Positions 1 through 6,727 of a DNA stretch of 21,865 nucleotides are shown here, in pieces. The notes under the pieces were generated by a model. The model was given only the letters and a program-made list of their open reading frames with translations, did no database searches and had not been told where the DNA came from. A program made the position numbers and the translations under genes. Numbering within the stretch: position 1 is the first letter of the stretch; each line of letters opens with the position of its first letter. This stretch comes from Leptospiraceae bacterium (lineage in GTDB: Bacteria; Spirochaetota; Leptospiria; Leptospirales; Leptospiraceae). The DNA lies in NCBI GenBank assembly GCA_027485405.1, contig JAIXRB010000068.1, positions 1-21,865 on the forward strand, given 5' to 3'.

Positions 1-1130
1 AACCAAGCACATGGTTACAGTTTTCAATCATTTTCCTTTGGGTGGTACTTTTCTGGGGGAGTGGTTTTTATTTATTTCGTTTTTGGTCTGACGTAACTCC
101 CATCGGTTATCGGGAAGTAGGTGTGATTCAGCCGGATGCCCCATTAGAGTTTAGAGACTCTAGAAAAAGTTTTCGAGATACCATTGAAGATTTAATGTTA
201 CAGATTGATTTAGGTGCAAGAGAAGTTTCAAAGGGACGAGATTTGGATTTGCTCGTGCTTCCAGAATCCTCAGTTCCATTTTTCTCTGCCAATAGTAGTG
301 TTCCAAATAAAATCAATCAGATCTATTGGAACCGATTTGATTCTTTGATAGCTCTACTTGCTCTTCGACACAATACAAATGTTTTTTTCAATGAGCTAGA
401 TATCAAATACAAGGGGGAATTGAAGAATGAGAATAAACGATATTATAACTCAAGTTCAGTTTATGATCCTTCAGGTAAAAGGCAAAACTCTTATGATAAA
501 GTTTTCCTTTTGATTTTTGGTGAGTATATGCCTTTTGACTGGATGTACGCCTTGTCTCCGCAAACAGCGCATTTTGCTCCAGGAACTTCATTAGATTTAC
601 TTCCTTACTTTGCTCGGCGCCCAAACTCAGCCAAATCCTGGCAAGATCTCAAATGGGAAGATACGGACTTAATTTCAAAAGATGATCTAATCAACAGAGA
701 GTCGTCTGTTCTACCTTTAGAAAAAGTAGGAAGTTTTTTGCCTTTGATTTGTTATGAAGTTATCATTCCAGAGTTTGTTCGTCAATTTGAAGGTGATCCT
801 GATTTTATTGTCAATGTTACCAATGATAAATGGTATGGAAATTCGATTGAATCGTATCAGCACTATACACTGGGAAGGCTCCGGGCTATTGAATTTCGAA
901 AATGGATCGTTCGTTCTACTAACTCTGGAACTTCCGTTTTTATTGATCATTTGGGGCGACCTGTGGATGGTGAGTTTACGCCAATTGAGTCTAGTGCCGT
1001 TCTTGCAAAGAAAGTAGCAGTAATTCCTGGAAAAATGACCTTCTACAGACGATTTGGAAATGTAATCCCCTGGACATATCTAGGTATTTCTAGTATTCTA
1101 TTCATATACTATGTTTGGAAAAGAGCTTAA
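1..1130 (+). CDS. lnt: Apolipoprotein N-acyltransferase, 5' end missing
   Basis: Partial gene: the frame is open from base 3, so the true start lies left of the window and the GTG at 42 is probably internal. Lnt transfers a fatty acid to the N-terminal cysteine of lipoproteins at the periplasmic face of the inner membrane. The visible part is the C-terminal nitrilase-like (carbon-nitrogen hydrolase) domain. Counting from the GTG at 42, the catalytic triad is visible as Glu75 (LPES), Lys153 (YDKVFL, followed by FGEYMP) and Cys237 (LICYE). The family motif NVTNDKWYG with a following QH, and RSTNSGTS at 291-298, are also present. A hydrophobic segment near the C-terminus fits the usual final membrane helix. 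The next gene starts 20 nt before this stop codon, which suggests co-transcription. The N-terminal membrane bundle is not seen because of the window edge. Confidence 0.9.
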   Translation, partial: PSTWLQFSIIFLWVVLFWGSGFYLFRFWSDVTPIGYREVGVIQPDAPLEFRDSRKSFRDTIEDLMLQIDLGAREVSKGRDLDLLVLPESSVPFFSANSSVPNKINQIYWNRFDSLIALLALRHNTNVFFNELDIKYKGELKNENKRYYNSSSVYDPSGKRQNSYDKVFLLIFGEYMPFDWMYALSPQTAHFAPGTSLDLLPYFARRPNSAKSWQDLKWEDTDLISKDDLINRESSVLPLEKVGSFLPLICYEVIIPEFVRQFEGDPDFIVNVTNDKWYGNSIESYQHYTLGRLRAIEFRKWIVRSTNSGTSVFIDHLGRPVDGEFTPIESSAVLAKKVAVIPGKMTFYRRFGNVIPWTYLGISSILFIYYVWKRA

Positions 1131-2631
1131 AATCCCTTCAAGATTAGCGATTGCCGCCTATCTTTCGATTGTGGGGCATCTCTCTTTTATGGTTTGGACT
1201 TATAACAATTCAGATTCGCTTTACCAGCCTATTCTATGTGGGCCTCCTTGGATTTACGAAACAGAATCAGAAGAAGAAAAAGAGCTCTCTCTAGAGTTTG
1301 GAGAAAAAAAAGCGGATTCCGAGTCCCAAGAAAAGCGGTCAGGCGATGGAGAAAACGGATCTGAGGTTAGCGGTGACTTTTCATCTAGCAAATATAAGGG
1401 TGGAAAATGGGACGAATTGGTAAAAGACCTTGAATCAGTTGAAAATTTAAGGGATAGTTTTAAAAATACTTTTGAAGATATTTTTCCTAGTTCTAACGTT
1501 TCTGATACTTATATACGACGGAACAGAGACTATGAAGACATCATAGTCAAAGAAGTGTTTCCTACTCTTCGCACTATTCGAGAGCCCTTCCGTGTCGATA
1601 TTGAAGAAGCGGATGATAATCTAGCGATCCACAAAGAAAGAAACCGAATCATAGAAGAGTTTCGAAAAGGCCAAGATTTTGGAAATCCTTTGACAATGAG
1701 CTTAAACGTAGAAGGAGAGAAGCCACCAAAAGAACCTTTGGCTATGCCAAAAGAAGATCGAATTAGTTATTTAGATAAAAACATCAAGAGAAACAAAGAG
1801 ATTCAACTGAATGATTTTATAAGTCGTTATATGGGGTATGATCCCAATAAAGGGGATCTCAGCCAATTTGTCAGAGACTTATACTATGAAAACTTGCAAA
1901 GATTAGCTTACACTTTTAGTGGAGATATTACTTTTTTTACAATAGACTATTTTCAAGAAAACCTGAACAAAGAAGATTTTCTACGGCAAATGATGGCTCT
2001 TTTGTCTCAAAATATGGGAACCAAGGTAGGAACTGAAATTCTGTTTACACTGGAAAACATTTACGAGATTCAAAACCGAGCTTTAAATCTTTATTTCCAA
2101 AACAGACCGTTGTACACCACTTACTCGGATGAAAAGAAAAAAGAACTTAGAGTAGAAACCATTAGAAGGGTCGTAGAAAAATACAGACCTATTTTGAAAG
2201 ATAAGCAAATAAACAACGCATTTGATGCTGAGCAAGCATTTACCCAAAAGAGACTGGAGATAATGGATACCTTGATTCAAAATTCGCCAGCTAACTATCG
2301 AGTAAAAGATGCCCTTTTTGAAAAAGGCAGAATTCTTTGGGAAGCTGGTATGCAAAGAAACGATGAAAACCTTTTCAAACAGGCTCTTTTGAACTGGCAG
2401 AAAATATCTCAAATTCCAGAGCAAGGGGACTTTTTGTACAAAAGTTCATTCAACGCCCTCGAAAGTCTTCTAAAGCCCGCAAACTATTATTTGGGGAACT
2501 CAGCCTTATCTAGATCTGTAGTTGATGAAATTAGCTTTATCTTAAGAACACGTTTGAACGAGTCTCTCGAACAAAAACGCATTAGAGAAGATCAGTTGCT
2601 TTGGCCTAAAGGCGGGGAGAGAGCCAAGTAA
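1111..2631 (+). CDS. Membrane-anchored protein of unknown function, 506 aa
   Basis: I do not recognise a named family. The ATG at 1111 lies inside the end of lnt (20-nt overlap). Residues 12-30 form one hydrophobic segment that could be a membrane anchor or uncleaved signal. Residues 50-95 are a low-complexity Glu/Ser/Lys/Gly linker. The remainder is charged and probably mostly helical. Around residues 405-440 (KGRILWEAGMQ, then a FKQALLNWQKI segment) the spacing resembles a degenerate tetratricopeptide repeat, but I would not call the domain firmly. The overlap with lnt implies translational coupling and shared regulation. A role in the envelope is only inferred from the anchor and from lnt next door. 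Confidence 0.8.
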   Translation: MFGKELKIPSRLAIAAYLSIVGHLSFMVWTYNNSDSLYQPILCGPPWIYETESEEEKELSLEFGEKKADSESQEKRSGDGENGSEVSGDFSSSKYKGGKWDELVKDLESVENLRDSFKNTFEDIFPSSNVSDTYIRRNRDYEDIIVKEVFPTLRTIREPFRVDIEEADDNLAIHKERNRIIEEFRKGQDFGNPLTMSLNVEGEKPPKEPLAMPKEDRISYLDKNIKRNKEIQLNDFISRYMGYDPNKGDLSQFVRDLYYENLQRLAYTFSGDITFFTIDYFQENLNKEDFLRQMMALLSQNMGTKVGTEILFTLENIYEIQNRALNLYFQNRPLYTTYSDEKKKELRVETIRRVVEKYRPILKDKQINNAFDAEQAFTQKRLEIMDTLIQNSPANYRVKDALFEKGRILWEAGMQRNDENLFKQALLNWQKISQIPEQGDFLYKSSFNALESLLKPANYYLGNSALSRSVVDEISFILRTRLNESLEQKRIREDQLLWPKGGERAK

Positions 2632-2649
2632 TTCTTTGGCTTCGCGAAT

Positions 2650-3114
2650 TTATAGCTTAAAATTCTCTAAGCCGTGTTCGTTGATTTCGCTGATCCATTT
2701 CTCGCGAAACGGTGTTTCTTTTTCTATGCGTTCTTCGATAGCCATTGAAAGAATTGCAGATTCCCCGTAGTTTCGGACAAAGTCGCGATGGGCTAGATTG
2801 TCCACGAGAAACCTCCAGAAAACGTCTTCTTCATATTCTTCCATGATTTCGGCGAGCCCAACTTCTTCTTCAAATTCTCTTGTTAAATACGGCTCTCCAT
2901 TGTTTTGGTCCAATTGAACCAAATGACCAAGCCCGACATTTTCAGCTTGGCTATAGACATGGCGGACAACTTCCGCAAAGCGATTGTCCATATCGTTTTC
3001 TTCCTCGCCCAAAAGACTTTTTTCTTTTTCTTGCAAGGTGGTAACGATCCAATCTCCCATATACAAAAGTTTCATCAAAGTCTCATACTGTTCAAGAGAG
3101 AGTTCTAACTGCAT
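2650..3114 (-). CDS. Acidic hypothetical protein, 154 aa
   Basis: Not recognised. The protein has about 36 Asp/Glu against about 14 Lys/Arg, no signal peptide and no membrane segment, so it is probably cytoplasmic. It looks mostly helical; runs such as FEEEVGLAEIMEEYEED around residues 81-97 are strongly acidic. It converges on the 506-residue gene with an 18-base gap and lies downstream of the FlaA-family gene on the same strand (73 bases between stop and start), so it may be read from the same transcript. No clear ribosome binding site precedes the ATG. The opposite strand offers only a short poorly supported frame, so the minus-strand call is preferred. Confidence 0.72.
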   Translation of the reverse strand: MQLELSLEQYETLMKLLYMGDWIVTTLQEKEKSLLGEEENDMDNRFAEVVRHVYSQAENVGLGHLVQLDQNNGEPYLTREFEEEVGLAEIMEEYEEDVFWRFLVDNLAHRDFVRNYGESAILSMAIEERIEKETPFREKWISEINEHGLENFKL

Positions 3115-3187
3115 ACCAGGCTTAGAATTCCATTGGAACCGGTAAGGGAAAGATTTTTTTCCAAGGAATTGGCGGGTTCGCTAAAAT

Positions 3188-3823
3188 CTAGTCCTCCAAA
3201 AGTTGCTCTTTTTTTCTGAGAGGGCGGTACTTGTCTCGAACCAGTGCAGTCATATCGTCCAGTGCAAGCAGAACCTCTTGGTTGGTCGGATTGTCTTCGC
3301 GAGGAAGGTAATAGATCCCAATGATTGTCAGGTGTGATTCCTGTAAAAAAACTCGATCGCCTTGGTCCAGAAAATTGGGTAGAGAAATGCTACATTCTTT
3401 CCATCCGCGAAAATTAAGCGAAGCAATAGGAATCTGCTTGGTTTCAAAGTTTTGAGTCTCGATGACTAGACTCAAACTTCCATTGGACTGAGACGAGTAG
3501 ACGGGCACTCGGATTTCCTTCACGAATTGGGTTAGGACAATTGGTTCTGGGAAGGCAAGAAAGAAAGGGAAGTTTGCCTTTTTGGGAATCCGAATCACTA
3601 GCGATTTCTGCGATCCAGGAATCGGGGCAGTGAAGTTGGAAGACAGTGAAATTTCCGGTAGGGGGGTTCCTTTTTCTAATCTGGATTTTATGTTTTCAAC
3701 AGAGAAAGAAGAAGTTTCGAAGTTTTCTAGGAGGATTTCTTTGTAAATTACGACGTCGGCACTAAATAAGGGCAGAAAGAGCAAAAAAACAGTGCTTAGG
3801 AAGGGATTTCTGACTACAATCAT
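3188..3823 (-). CDS. FlaA-family flagellar filament outer-layer (sheath) protein
   Basis: FlaA proteins coat the periplasmic flagellar filament of spirochaetes. With the start at 3823 the product has 211 residues and begins with a hydrophobic signal peptide of about 22 residues ending near LFSA, followed by an ENFE-type segment like mature FlaA. The family core is visible: FVKEIRVPVYSS, a SLVIET strand, then SLNFRGWKECSISLPNF, and a C-terminal ALDDMTALVRDKYR. An upstream in-frame ATG at 3898 would add 25 residues in front of the signal peptide and overlap the divergent gene at 3887, so I prefer 3823. No strong ribosome binding site is present. FlaA1 and FlaA2 are normally paired in Leptospira; this copy stands alone, so it may be a third, divergent paralogue. 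Confidence 0.72.
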   Translation of the reverse strand: MIVVRNPFLSTVFLLFLPLFSADVVIYKEILLENFETSSFSVENIKSRLEKGTPLPEISLSSNFTAPIPGSQKSLVIRIPKKANFPFFLAFPEPIVLTQFVKEIRVPVYSSQSNGSLSLVIETQNFETKQIPIASLNFRGWKECSISLPNFLDQGDRVFLQESHLTIIGIYYLPREDNPTNQEVLLALDDMTALVRDKYRPLRKKEQLLED

Positions 3824-3824
3824 G

Positions 3825-3856
3825 TTGACAATATACTTCAAAACAAGGGATATAAG
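3825..3856 (+). promoter_or_regulatory. Putative promoter of the OmpL47-type gene
   Basis: A perfect TTGACA lies at 3825-3830 and a TATAAG at 3851-3856, separated by 20 bases, which is wider than the usual 16-18. It sits between the divergent FlaA-family gene and the OmpL47-type gene and is the only sigma70-like pair I see there. Weak call. Confidence 0.3.
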
Positions 3857-3869
3857 TTTTATCGGTAAA

Positions 3870-3875
3870 AAGGAG
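3870..3875 (+). promoter_or_regulatory. Ribosome binding site AAGGAG
   Basis: A near-perfect Shine-Dalgarno sequence, 11 bases before the ATG at 3887. It fixes the start of the OmpL47-type gene and is stronger than for most genes in this window, suggesting high expression. Confidence 0.75.
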
Positions 3876-3886
3876 ATATTAAAAGA

Positions 3887-4906
3887 ATGCAGGCTCACAA
3901 GTCCCTACTGGCCGCTCTAATTTTATTCAGCGCTGGACATATTTTTGCACAAGGTTCTAAACCTGAGGCAAACACAAAAACAGAAAAAATGGAAGAAGCT
4001 GTCGAAGCTGTAAAACCTCTCATTTCAGGCAAACCCGCTAACCAGGATTCTACAGTGATGGGAAAAGATACCATCTATGTAAACAGCAAAGTAGCATTTA
4101 CACTTCAAGCGGCAGATGATCAGTCTACTGTGGATTATATTGAGTGGCGCCCAAAAAATGGTGAGTATAGAAAATACACTCAACCCATTCGCCTCTCGGA
4201 AGAAGGAATTACAGAAATTCAATATCGATCCGTAGACAAAGCAGGAAACATAGAAGCTCCTAAGGTTTTGATTGTGCTAGTAGACAACACTACACCAAAA
4301 GTCAATCTTCAACCAGCAGAAAATTTGTTTTACATAGACGGAGCTCCTTATGCTTCTAAAAACAACAGTTATACAATCATTGCTGAAGACAAAGGATCTG
4401 GCATTGAAAAAGTTGAATACAATGTAAACAACGAAGCTGGAAAGTTATATGGCGAACCAATCAAACTGGAAAAAGGCGGGGCAAACTTAATTAAATTTAG
4501 TGCAACGGATCGATCAAACAACCAAAGCCCAGAGTCATCCATAATCATCATTGTGGACGATGTGAAGCCAACTGTTGAAATCGTGCCATCTTTGCCTTTA
4601 GTTGATATCAACGGGGTTCCATTTGCGAAGCGTGGAAACGTTTTTCACGTAAACGCTTATGACAGCGAATCCGGTGTTCGAAAGATTCTAGTGAAAGTAG
4701 ATGCTGAAGAAGAATTCAGACCTTATGTTGATGCACTTGTGATCCAAGCACAGGGCGAGCATAAGATCCAAGCTAAAGCCATTGACAACGTTGGAAACGA
4801 ATCTGAAATCAAAGAATTAAAATTCTCTGTAGACTTGATTCCACCTTCTTCTCAAATCAATCGAACAGCTGAGACCCAAGAACCAGCTCAGACACCGACT
4901 CCATAA
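3887..4906 (+). CDS. Exported OmpL47-type repeat protein, 339 aa
   Basis: The protein starts with a clear signal peptide (residues 1-21, ending HIFA before QGSK), a short Glu/Lys-rich stretch, then three related modules at about 62-133, 150-224 and 240-316. Each module has a D-x-SG[IV]-like turn (DDQSTVDYIEW, DKGSGIEKVEY, SESGVRKILVK), a central [FY]-x-PY-like strand and ends with an A-x-D-x-x-GN-like motif (SVDKAGN, ATDRSNN, AIDNVGN). This pattern matches the Ig-like repeats found in leptospiral proteins annotated as OmpL47-type. A Pro/Thr/Gln-rich tail follows. It is probably periplasmic or surface associated. The number of strands fits stacked Ig-like domains at least as well as an outer-membrane barrel. 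A strong Shine-Dalgarno precedes it and hairpins follow it, so it is likely its own transcription unit. Confidence 0.82.
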   Translation: MQAHKSLLAALILFSAGHIFAQGSKPEANTKTEKMEEAVEAVKPLISGKPANQDSTVMGKDTIYVNSKVAFTLQAADDQSTVDYIEWRPKNGEYRKYTQPIRLSEEGITEIQYRSVDKAGNIEAPKVLIVLVDNTTPKVNLQPAENLFYIDGAPYASKNNSYTIIAEDKGSGIEKVEYNVNNEAGKLYGEPIKLEKGGANLIKFSATDRSNNQSPESSIIIIVDDVKPTVEIVPSLPLVDINGVPFAKRGNVFHVNAYDSESGVRKILVKVDAEEEFRPYVDALVIQAQGEHKIQAKAIDNVGNESEIKELKFSVDLIPPSSQINRTAETQEPAQTPTP

Positions 4907-4920
4907 CCGAATTTTTTAAC

Positions 4921-4949
4921 AAAGAAAGAACCACTTTGGTTCTTTCTTT
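4921..4949 (+). terminator. Perfect 13-bp hairpin after the OmpL47-type gene
   Basis: The left arm 4921-4933 and right arm 4937-4949 are exact reverse complements around a 3-base loop. The stem is A/T-rich and is not followed by a T-run, so on its own it is an imperfect intrinsic terminator. It may act with the second hairpin at 4956-4992 or protect the 3' end of the mRNA. Confidence 0.55.
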
Positions 4950-4955
4950 GCCTAT

Positions 4956-4992
4956 AACCTGCAATGACCGAGAAGTTATTGCAGGTTTTTTT
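4956..4992 (+). terminator. Intrinsic terminator overlapping the comF start codon
   Basis: Arms 4956-4968 and 4975-4987 pair over 13 positions (one G-U) with a 6-base loop, and the stem runs into seven consecutive T (4986-4992). This is the best Rho-independent terminator shape in the window. Unusually, the ATG of comF (4964) is inside the left arm, so the same structure could also block translation of comF in read-through transcripts. Confidence 0.7.
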
Positions 4993-5722
4993 ATCCCTAT
5001 TCTATTCAGTGCCTTGCTTTCTATGCCAAAGGCATACCTTTGTATCCGAAGTTTGCGGCGTATGTTTGCACTGCATTCGGAAAAGAATCCAAAAAGAAAA
5101 AGAAAGGAACCATTCTTCTATTTGTTCGATTTGTTGTGCGGAACATTCGCAAAACTCAGATCCTATATGTGAAAACCGTAATATTTTCTATGAGTCTTTA
5201 GAGACGATTCAGTTCAGAACAGAACGAGAGAAAAAATTGTTCCAAATCTGCAAATTCGGGAAGCAACGAATCTTAAGTAAATACTTCTCGCTTCAAACCC
5301 AAGGATTGCCTTTTGCCCAATGGAAAATCCCTGATCAAATTGTTCTGATTCCGTCGGAAGATAAAAAATCAGGAAGGCTTTTTCACCCAGCTGGTCATTT
5401 AGCGAATCGTCTCTCACGAAAATGGAATATTCCGGTCTTGAGGATTTTGAAAAAGATCTCTTTAGAAAAACAATCTAGTAAGGGCTTTCATGAAAGATTT
5501 CTCCATTCAAAAAAGGCTTGGTCTTTCGTTCCTTTAAATAAAATTGCTCTTGGGTCTCAAATCCTCTTAATAGATGATGTAATGACAACTGGAGCTTCCT
5601 TGAACGAGATCGCAAGGCAACTCCGAGTTCAGGGTGTTTCAAGTGTCCGTTGTTTGGTTTTATTGAGAAGCGAGGAAGGGGTGGATGGAGATACAGATCA
5701 AGAAAGATATCAAGATCATTAA
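4964..5722 (+). CDS. comF: ComF-family phosphoribosyltransferase
   Basis: ComF proteins combine an N-terminal zinc-finger-like region with a phosphoribosyltransferase fold; in competent bacteria they act in uptake of single-stranded DNA. Here the N-terminus has cysteines at 18/21, 31/34/37, 54/57/58 and 69, fitting the paired CxxC pattern. The PRPP-binding loop LLIDDVMTTGASLNE lies at 201-215, with the acidic pair Asp204-Asp205. Length (252 aa) is normal. The start at 4964 is the first ATG after an in-frame stop at 4955 and gives the usual LL..F..PC..C beginning, yet it lies in a terminator-like hairpin without a Shine-Dalgarno. The middle part (KSGRLFHPAGHLANRL) departs somewhat from the typical RGFNQ region. 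The 3' end overlaps the STAS gene by 38 nt. Whether this organism is competent cannot be told from the window. Confidence 0.87.
   Translation: MTEKLLQVFLSLFYSVPCFLCQRHTFVSEVCGVCLHCIRKRIQKEKERNHSSICSICCAEHSQNSDPICENRNIFYESLETIQFRTEREKKLFQICKFGKQRILSKYFSLQTQGLPFAQWKIPDQIVLIPSEDKKSGRLFHPAGHLANRLSRKWNIPVLRILKKISLEKQSSKGFHERFLHSKKAWSFVPLNKIALGSQILLIDDVMTTGASLNEIARQLRVQGVSSVRCLVLLRSEEGVDGDTDQERYQDH
5672..5681 (+). promoter_or_regulatory. Ribosome binding site for the STAS gene, inside comF
   Basis: A purine-rich GAGGAAGGGG lies just before the ATG at 5685, inside the comF coding sequence. It supports 5685 as the start and implies translation coupled to comF. Confidence 0.65.
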
Positions 5723-6032
5723 GTTTAGCGGAGCCATCCTTAAAGTCGACTCAGATGAGATCGAAAAAGAACTTTCTACTTTAACATCTAAACAAAATTC
5801 AAATAAAATAATATTGGATCTTACTAAAGTTCATCATATTTGTTCCACAGCTCTAGGTATCTTTGTGGCTACAAAACGAAAACTAAAGCCATTGAAAGGC
5901 GACATCAAAATCGTGGTGGTGGATGAAGATTTGATTCAACTTTTTGAAATTACGATGTTGGACAAGGTTTTTGAAATGTTCCCAGATGTCGAAGAAGCAC
6001 TGGATGCATTTAAACTAGACCAAGAAGATTGA
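5685..6032 (+). CDS. STAS-domain protein, anti-sigma factor antagonist type
   Basis: A single STAS domain of 115 residues, the size of SpoIIAA/RsbV-type proteins that bind a serine-kinase anti-sigma factor and are controlled by phosphorylation. The conserved strand IILDLTKV (42-49) precedes the phosphorylation loop HICSTALGIF (51-60). Ser54 aligns with the phosphorylated Ser58 of Bacillus subtilis SpoIIAA, while the usual preceding Asp is Cys53 here. The C-terminal half (IKIVVVDEDLIQLFEIT, then MLDKVFEMFPDVEEAL) is typical. No partner kinase or phosphatase is encoded nearby, so partners must be elsewhere. The gene overlaps comF by 38 nt and is probably co-transcribed with it and rdgB. Regulation of a sigma factor is inferred from the family; flagellar or other switch roles are possible. 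Confidence 0.85.
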   Translation: MEIQIKKDIKIIKFSGAILKVDSDEIEKELSTLTSKQNSNKIILDLTKVHHICSTALGIFVATKRKLKPLKGDIKIVVVDEDLIQLFEITMLDKVFEMFPDVEEALDAFKLDQED

Positions 6033-6077
6033 TTATTCCTAATCCTCGCTAAACGAATCCCCCATTTTCTAACAAAA

Positions 6078-6683
6078 ATGACTAACCTTCAACTTGCCCT
6101 AGCTACAAACAACCCAGGCAAGAAAAAAGAACTAGAAGAGATTCTAAAATCCTTTTCCATTCAGGTCTTTACACCAAAAGACTTAGGTCTTGGGTTTGAT
6201 CCTGAAGAAACGGAATCCACCTTCATTGGCAATTCAATGCTCAAAGCCAGAGAAATGCACAGACTTTCTGGGCTTCCATCTCTGGCGGACGACTCAGGGA
6301 TCTGTGTAGAAGCTTTGGGCGGTCGTCCAGGGGTTTATTCAGCAAGATATGGTGGTGAAACAGTTAAAACAGATCGCGAGAGAGCTGAATTGCTACTCAA
6401 GGAATTAGGAACCAATCAGATTCGTAGGGCAAACTACAGCTGTGCCATTTCTTATGTTGCGCAAGGAATAGAAAAAACCTTTGAAGGCCATGTTTGGGGT
6501 GAAATTGCTTCAGACTATGATGAGGATTTCAAGTTTGGATTTGGATATGATCCGATTTTTTACTATCCTCCCTTAGGAGCGCGATTCTCGCAAATTCCTC
6601 CAGAACAGAAAAACCAAGTGTCTCATCGAAAACTAGCTTTAGATGCTTTTTTGAAATGGTTTTCTCAAAGCAATAGAGACTAG
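6078..6683 (+). CDS. rdgB: XTP/dITP pyrophosphatase (RdgB/HAM1 family)
   Basis: This house-cleaning enzyme hydrolyses non-canonical purine nucleoside triphosphates (ITP, dITP, XTP) to the monophosphate and pyrophosphate, keeping them out of DNA and RNA. The family signatures are all present: ATNNPGK at 9-15, LADDSG at 69-74 with catalytic Asp71, GGRPGVYSARYGG at 81-93, FGFGYDPIF near 154, and SHRKLALDAF near the C-terminus. Length 201 is normal. It follows the STAS gene after 45 bases on the same strand and converges on the ABC-F gene. I see no good Shine-Dalgarno in front of the ATG, although the start matches the family N-terminus. Confidence 0.95.
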   Translation: MTNLQLALATNNPGKKKELEEILKSFSIQVFTPKDLGLGFDPEETESTFIGNSMLKAREMHRLSGLPSLADDSGICVEALGGRPGVYSARYGGETVKTDRERAELLLKELGTNQIRRANYSCAISYVAQGIEKTFEGHVWGEIASDYDEDFKFGFGYDPIFYYPPLGARFSQIPPEQKNQVSHRKLALDAFLKWFSQSNRD

Positions 6684-6727
6684 AAAATTTTTACCCCAGA
6701 ACCTGGTTCTTAATTCAAATAAGAAAC

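Noticed and set aside
2621..2642. Short stem (GAGCCAA / TTGGCTT) at the end of the 506-aa gene as a terminator
   Set aside because: Only 7 pairs including a wobble, 8-base loop and no T-run after it.
3824..3898. Upstream ATG at 3898 as the start of the FlaA-family gene
   Set aside because: It would put 25 extra residues before a complete signal peptide and overlap the divergent gene start at 3887.
4936..5172. 78-codon plus-strand frame overlapping the start of comF
   Set aside because: Out of frame with the clear zinc-finger and phosphoribosyltransferase sequence; begins inside the first hairpin.
6690..6727. Overlapping short inverted repeats between rdgB and ybiT as a bidirectional terminator
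   Set aside because: Stems are short or bulged and neither strand has a T-run directly after them.
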